From Bradyrhizobium sp. SRL28 (GTDB lineage: Bacteria; Pseudomonadota; Alphaproteobacteria; Rhizobiales; Xanthobacteraceae): DNA of 64,000 bases. The notes below the pieces were generated by a model, which worked only from the letters and a program-made list of their open reading frames with translations, searched no databases and was not told the origin of the DNA. The DNA lies in contig NZ_JAHEAG010000013.1 of assembly GCF_018596315.1 (NCBI RefSeq), positions 84,501-148,500 on the forward strand, written 5' to 3'. The first letter of the stretch is position 1. Every line of letters starts with the position of its first letter. Position numbers and translations under genes: made by a program. Below, piece by piece: positions 60,736 through 64,000 of this stretch.

Positions 60736-63700
60736 GTAGGAATGCGAGGCGGCTTGATCGGCGAGTTGCTCCTCGGATTGCCGTTGCATCAGTCGCATGA
60801 GCGGCTTCCTGCCGAACGTGAGGAACAGCACAGGCGTGATCAGGGCATCGAGCAATGTCGCGCTGACAAGCCCGCCGAAGATCGTCACGGCGACCGGGTG
60901 CAATATCTCCTTGCCCGGCTCGTCGGCCGCGATCAGCAGCGGCAGCAGCGCCAGCCCCGCGGACAGCGCGGTCATCAGGACGGGTGTCATGCGCTCGAGG
61001 CTTCCGCGGATGACAAGCTGTGGCCCGAACTCCATCTGCTCACGCAGCGCGAGATTGATGTAGTGGCTGATCTTGAGAATGCCGTTGCGTGTCGCGATTC
61101 CCGCCAGCGTGATGAATCCAACCATGCTGGCGACAGACAGCGGCTGACCGGTCAGCGCCAGCGCCGCGACCGAGCCGATCAGCGCCAGCGGCACCCCGCC
61201 CATGATGATCAAGGCCAGCACGGCGGAGCGGTAGCGGCTGTAGAGAATTGCGAAGATCAGCGCGAGAGAAATGACTGAAAGGATACCTATCCTGCGGCTG
61301 GCTTCCTCCTGCGCCTGGAATGTGCCTTCAAGGCTCGCGGTGACGCCCTGCGGCAGGCTCGCCGCCTGTAGTTCTGCGCGAATGCGGCGCACGATCTCCG
61401 CCATGTCGGTCTTGCCGTCCGAGTTCGCGAGTATGACGATGCGCCTGCGGCCGTTCTCTCTCAGGATCTGATTTGGCCCGTCGGTCTCCTTCACATCTGC
61501 GATCTGACGCGCCGGGATCCACCCCGAGGGGGTCTTGATCAGGAGGTCGCCGAGCTTCTCGGTGGTGCGAAGCTGGTCGGGTAGCCTCATGACGACGTCG
61601 TAGCGCCTGTAGCCATCGACCACGCGCGAGATGACGCGTCCGCTCGACAAGCGCGACAATTGATCGGTCACGGCGCCCGGCTGCACGCCATATAAAGCGG
61701 CCCGCGTATAATCGACGCGGATTTCGAGTTGCGGGATGCGCACCTGCTTTTCGACCTGCAGGTCCTGGATGCCTTCGATTTTCGAGAGGCGCTGGCGGAG
61801 TTCTTCTGCGCTGTTTCGCAGCGTGTCGAGGTCGTCGCCGAACAGTTTCAGGGCGAGTTCGGCGCGGACGCCCGAGAGCAGATGATCGAGCCGGTGCGAG
61901 ATCGGCTGCCCGAGATTGACCGAGAGCGGCAGCACCGAAAGCCGGGAGCGGATGTCCGCGACGATCTCGGGCTTCGGCCGCTGCGAGCGCCTGAGATCGA
62001 CTTCGAGGTCGGACGAATGGATGCCTTCCGCGTGTTCGTCCAGTTCCGCGCGTCCCGTGCGCCTTCCGACGCTGATCACCTCAGGCACATCGAGCACAAG
62101 GCGTTCGGCGATCGACCCCACCCGGGTCGATTCGGAAAGCGAAACGCCGGGGTTGAAGGCAATATTGATCGTGAACGTACCTTCGTTAAAGGCTGGAAGG
62201 AACGCGCGCTTCAGGCCGAGCGCGCCGGCACCGGCGCCCAGCACCGCCAGCGCCGTCACGCCCAGCAGCAATCCCCTGTGAGCGAAGGCAAACCCGAGCG
62301 CCGCATGGTTCGCAGACTTGAGCTTGCGGACCAGCCAGCTCTCCCGCTCCGCGAGGCGTTTCATCCCCGGCAACAGGTAGTAGGCCATGACAGGGGTGAG
62401 GGTGATCGAAACGATCAAGCTCGCGAGGATCGAGATGATGTAGGCGTGACCGAGCGGCGCGAACAGCCGTCCCTCGATGCCCGAAAGCGCAAACAGCGGC
62501 ACGAACACGAGGACGATGATCATCGTGGCGTAGACGATGCCCGATCGCACTTCGTTGGATGCCGAAACCACCACTTCGAACACGGAGCGGGGATTGCCTT
62601 GCTCCCTGTTCTCGCGCAGCCGGCGGAAGATGTTCTCGACATCGACGACGGCGTCATCGACCAGTTCGCCGATGGCGATCGCAAGGCCGCCCAGCGTCAT
62701 CGTATTGATCGATAGGCCAAGCAGCTTGAAGATGATGGCTGTGGTCAGGATCGAGACCGGGATCGCCGTCAGCGAAATGGCCGTCGTGCGCCAGTTGAGA
62801 AGAAACGCGAACAGGATGACGGCCACGACAAGGGCTGCTTCGAACAGCACCCGCTCCACGTTCTGGATCGAGTTTTCGATGAAACTCGCCTGCCTGAATA
62901 TGATCTCGTTAGCTTTCACGCCGGACGGCAGGCTGGGCTCCAGCTCCGCGAGCACCTGCGTGATCTGTTGCGTCAGCCGCACCGTATCAACATTGGGCTG
63001 CTTCTCGACCGAGACGATCACGGCGGGCTTGCTCATATAGCCCGCGTCGCCGCGTTTGACCTTGGGCGCAAATTCAACGTTCGCTACCTGCCGCAGCAGG
63101 ATAGGGCGCCCTTCGATGGTGGTAACGACGATGTTGCGCAGATCTTCCAGGCTGGTCGTGCGTCCGATATTCCGGATCAGGAATTCGCGGGCATTCTGAT
63201 CGGTAAACCCGCCGCCGGTGTTCGTGCCGAACTGTCTTAGCGCCAGCTCTATTTGCTCATAGCCCACGCCGAGCGCACGCAACGCGGAAGGCAGCGGCGC
63301 GATCCGGTACTGACGGACCTCGCCGCCGATCGGGATCACTTGCGCGACACCGGGTACCGCGAGCAGCCGTGGCCTGATGGTGAAGTCGGCGATCTCGCGC
63401 ACCTCCATCGGCGATGCCGTCTTCGAGGTCACCGCGATCAGGAGAATCTGGCCCATGATCGAACTGATGGGGCCGATCTGAGGCGTGACGTTCAGAGGCA
63501 GCTGGCTCTGCACTTGCGCGAGACGTTCCGCGACCAGCTGACGGTTGCGGAAGATGTCGGTTCCCCAATCGAACTCCACATAGACGATCGAAAGCCCGAT
63601 GCCCGACACCGATCGCACCCGGCTGACACCAGGCACGCCGTTCATCTGGGTTTCGATCGGGAAGCTGACGAGCTGCTCGACTTCCGGCGGGGCGTAGCCT

Positions 63701-63861
63701 TCCGATTCCGTCATGATGGTGACGGTCGGACGGTTGAGGTCCGGAAACACATCGACGGGCAATTGGCGCGCGGTATAGGCGCCCAGAAGAACGAGAATGC
63801 CCGCCATCGCGAGAACAAAAAGACGATTGCGGAGCGAGGCGCTGACCAGGAATGTGAACAT
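60733..63861 (-). CDS. Heavy-metal RND efflux pump, CusA/CzcA family
   Basis: A 1042-residue inner-membrane proton-driven pump. The N terminus (MFTFLVSASLRNRLFVLAMAGILVLLGAYTARQLPVDVFPD region) and TM4 motif GELVDDAVVDVENI fit the HAE-RND group, where the acidic residues relay protons. Twelve helices and two large periplasmic loops are present. GGAGG lies eight bases ahead of the ATG, and the adaptor gene ends 12 bases upstream. The metal (Cu/Ag against Zn/Co/Cd/Ni) is not settled from sequence; I did not see a Met triad typical of CusA. Confidence 0.93.
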   Translation of the reverse strand: MFTFLVSASLRNRLFVLAMAGILVLLGAYTARQLPVDVFPDLNRPTVTIMTESEGYAPPEVEQLVSFPIETQMNGVPGVSRVRSVSGIGLSIVYVEFDWGTDIFRNRQLVAERLAQVQSQLPLNVTPQIGPISSIMGQILLIAVTSKTASPMEVREIADFTIRPRLLAVPGVAQVIPIGGEVRQYRIAPLPSALRALGVGYEQIELALRQFGTNTGGGFTDQNAREFLIRNIGRTTSLEDLRNIVVTTIEGRPILLRQVANVEFAPKVKRGDAGYMSKPAVIVSVEKQPNVDTVRLTQQITQVLAELEPSLPSGVKANEIIFRQASFIENSIQNVERVLFEAALVVAVILFAFLLNWRTTAISLTAIPVSILTTAIIFKLLGLSINTMTLGGLAIAIGELVDDAVVDVENIFRRLRENREQGNPRSVFEVVVSASNEVRSGIVYATMIIVLVFVPLFALSGIEGRLFAPLGHAYIISILASLIVSITLTPVMAYYLLPGMKRLAERESWLVRKLKSANHAALGFAFAHRGLLLGVTALAVLGAGAGALGLKRAFLPAFNEGTFTINIAFNPGVSLSESTRVGSIAERLVLDVPEVISVGRRTGRAELDEHAEGIHSSDLEVDLRRSQRPKPEIVADIRSRLSVLPLSVNLGQPISHRLDHLLSGVRAELALKLFGDDLDTLRNSAEELRQRLSKIEGIQDLQVEKQVRIPQLEIRVDYTRAALYGVQPGAVTDQLSRLSSGRVISRVVDGYRRYDVVMRLPDQLRTTEKLGDLLIKTPSGWIPARQIADVKETDGPNQILRENGRRRIVILANSDGKTDMAEIVRRIRAELQAASLPQGVTASLEGTFQAQEEASRRIGILSVISLALIFAILYSRYRSAVLALIIMGGVPLALIGSVAALALTGQPLSVASMVGFITLAGIATRNGILKISHYINLALREQMEFGPQLVIRGSLERMTPVLMTALSAGLALLPLLIAADEPGKEILHPVAVTIFGGLVSATLLDALITPVLFLTFGRKPLMRLMQRQSEEQLADQAASHSY

Positions 63862-63873
63862 GAGCGTGCCTCC

Positions 63874-64000
63874 TCAGCGTACGTGATCGAGAAGGTCCGC
63901 GCCTTGCGACACGATCCGCTTGCCGGGCGTGAAGCCGGACACGATCAGCACACGATCGCCGTCGAGCGGCTCCGTGCGCACGCTCCTTGCCATGAATCGC
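63874..64000 (-). CDS. RND membrane-fusion protein, C-terminal end (CusB/CzcB-like)
   Basis: The last 41 residues of a gene that continues beyond the window. The end TEPLDGDRVLIVSGFTPGKR followed by IVSQGADLLDHVR is the usual C-terminal strand pattern of efflux adaptors. It lies 12 bases before the pump gene, completing the CusB-CusA order. The start and most domains are outside the window. Confidence 0.75.
   Translation of the reverse strand, partial: RFMARSVRTEPLDGDRVLIVSGFTPGKRIVSQGADLLDHVR

Noticed and set aside
1..64000. CRISPR arrays, rRNA, tRNA and complete IS elements
   Set aside because: No regularly spaced direct repeats, no tRNA cloverleaf or rRNA signature, and no transposase-like protein was seen on either strand.

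Overview
The window is GC-rich chromosomal DNA from an alphaproteobacterium, most likely Bradyrhizobium or a close relative in the Nitrobacteraceae. The basis is protein family content (homospermidine synthase, class III cyclases with added domains, a putative speF-type leader before ornithine decarboxylase, small proteins typical of the group) and several dispersed intergenic repeats of the kind I associate with Bradyrhizobium. I see no rRNA, tRNA, CRISPR array or complete insertion sequence. Strong third-position GC creates many long antisense reading frames, which I have left out.

Layout. 0-3 kb: nucleotide-sugar genes (FkbM methyltransferase end, UDP-glucose dehydrogenase, a UDP-glucuronate-epimerase-like protein) for surface polysaccharide. 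3-6 kb: a catabolic unit of GntR/FCD regulator, FAD-linked oxidase and DapA-family lyase, with a strong inverted-repeat operator between the two divergent enzyme genes. 6-11 kb: FeaR-like AraC regulator, copper amine oxidase and gamma-glutamyltransferase. 11-17 kb: a degenerate adenylate cyclase, an MBL hydrolase with a zinc ribbon, a GST-like protein, and a two-gene redox unit (cytochrome b561-like/heme-binding fusion plus 2Fe-2S flavoreductase). 17-23 kb: a type I secretion ABC transporter and a membrane-fusion protein with a very long N-terminal extension, divergent from an acidic unknown protein that may be its cargo. 23-34 kb: htpG, DUF3095, an orphan membrane protein, DUF2147, a MATE exporter, GNAT, sodB, crcB, a split permease pair with a nearby decayed fragment, and microproteins.

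34-35 kb is a noncoding, repeat-rich stretch. 35-40 kb is a probable zinc-starvation operon: a Zur-like palindrome containing a perfect -10 and ending two bases before an ATG, a His-rich membrane peptide, ZnuC/B/A-like transporter, a COG0523 GTPase and a WD40-like protein. 40-46 kb: an intradiol dioxygenase followed by a complete Liv-type ABC transporter. 46-50 kb is looser and less typical (DUF5939 cyclase, small ORFs, acetoacetate decarboxylase, unknown secreted protein). 50-55 kb is a polyamine region: ornithine decarboxylase behind its leader RNA, GNAT, a small membrane protein, RidA and homospermidine synthase. 55-64 kb: an M3 oligopeptidase, a DUF1007/NicO metal-transport pair, a thioesterase, and a CusBA/CzcBA-type heavy-metal RND system running off the right edge.

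I did not find one clearly new system. The best candidates for new biology are the type I secretion locus, the cytochrome b/heme-binding/flavoreductase pair, and the zinc operon with its likely leaderless start.
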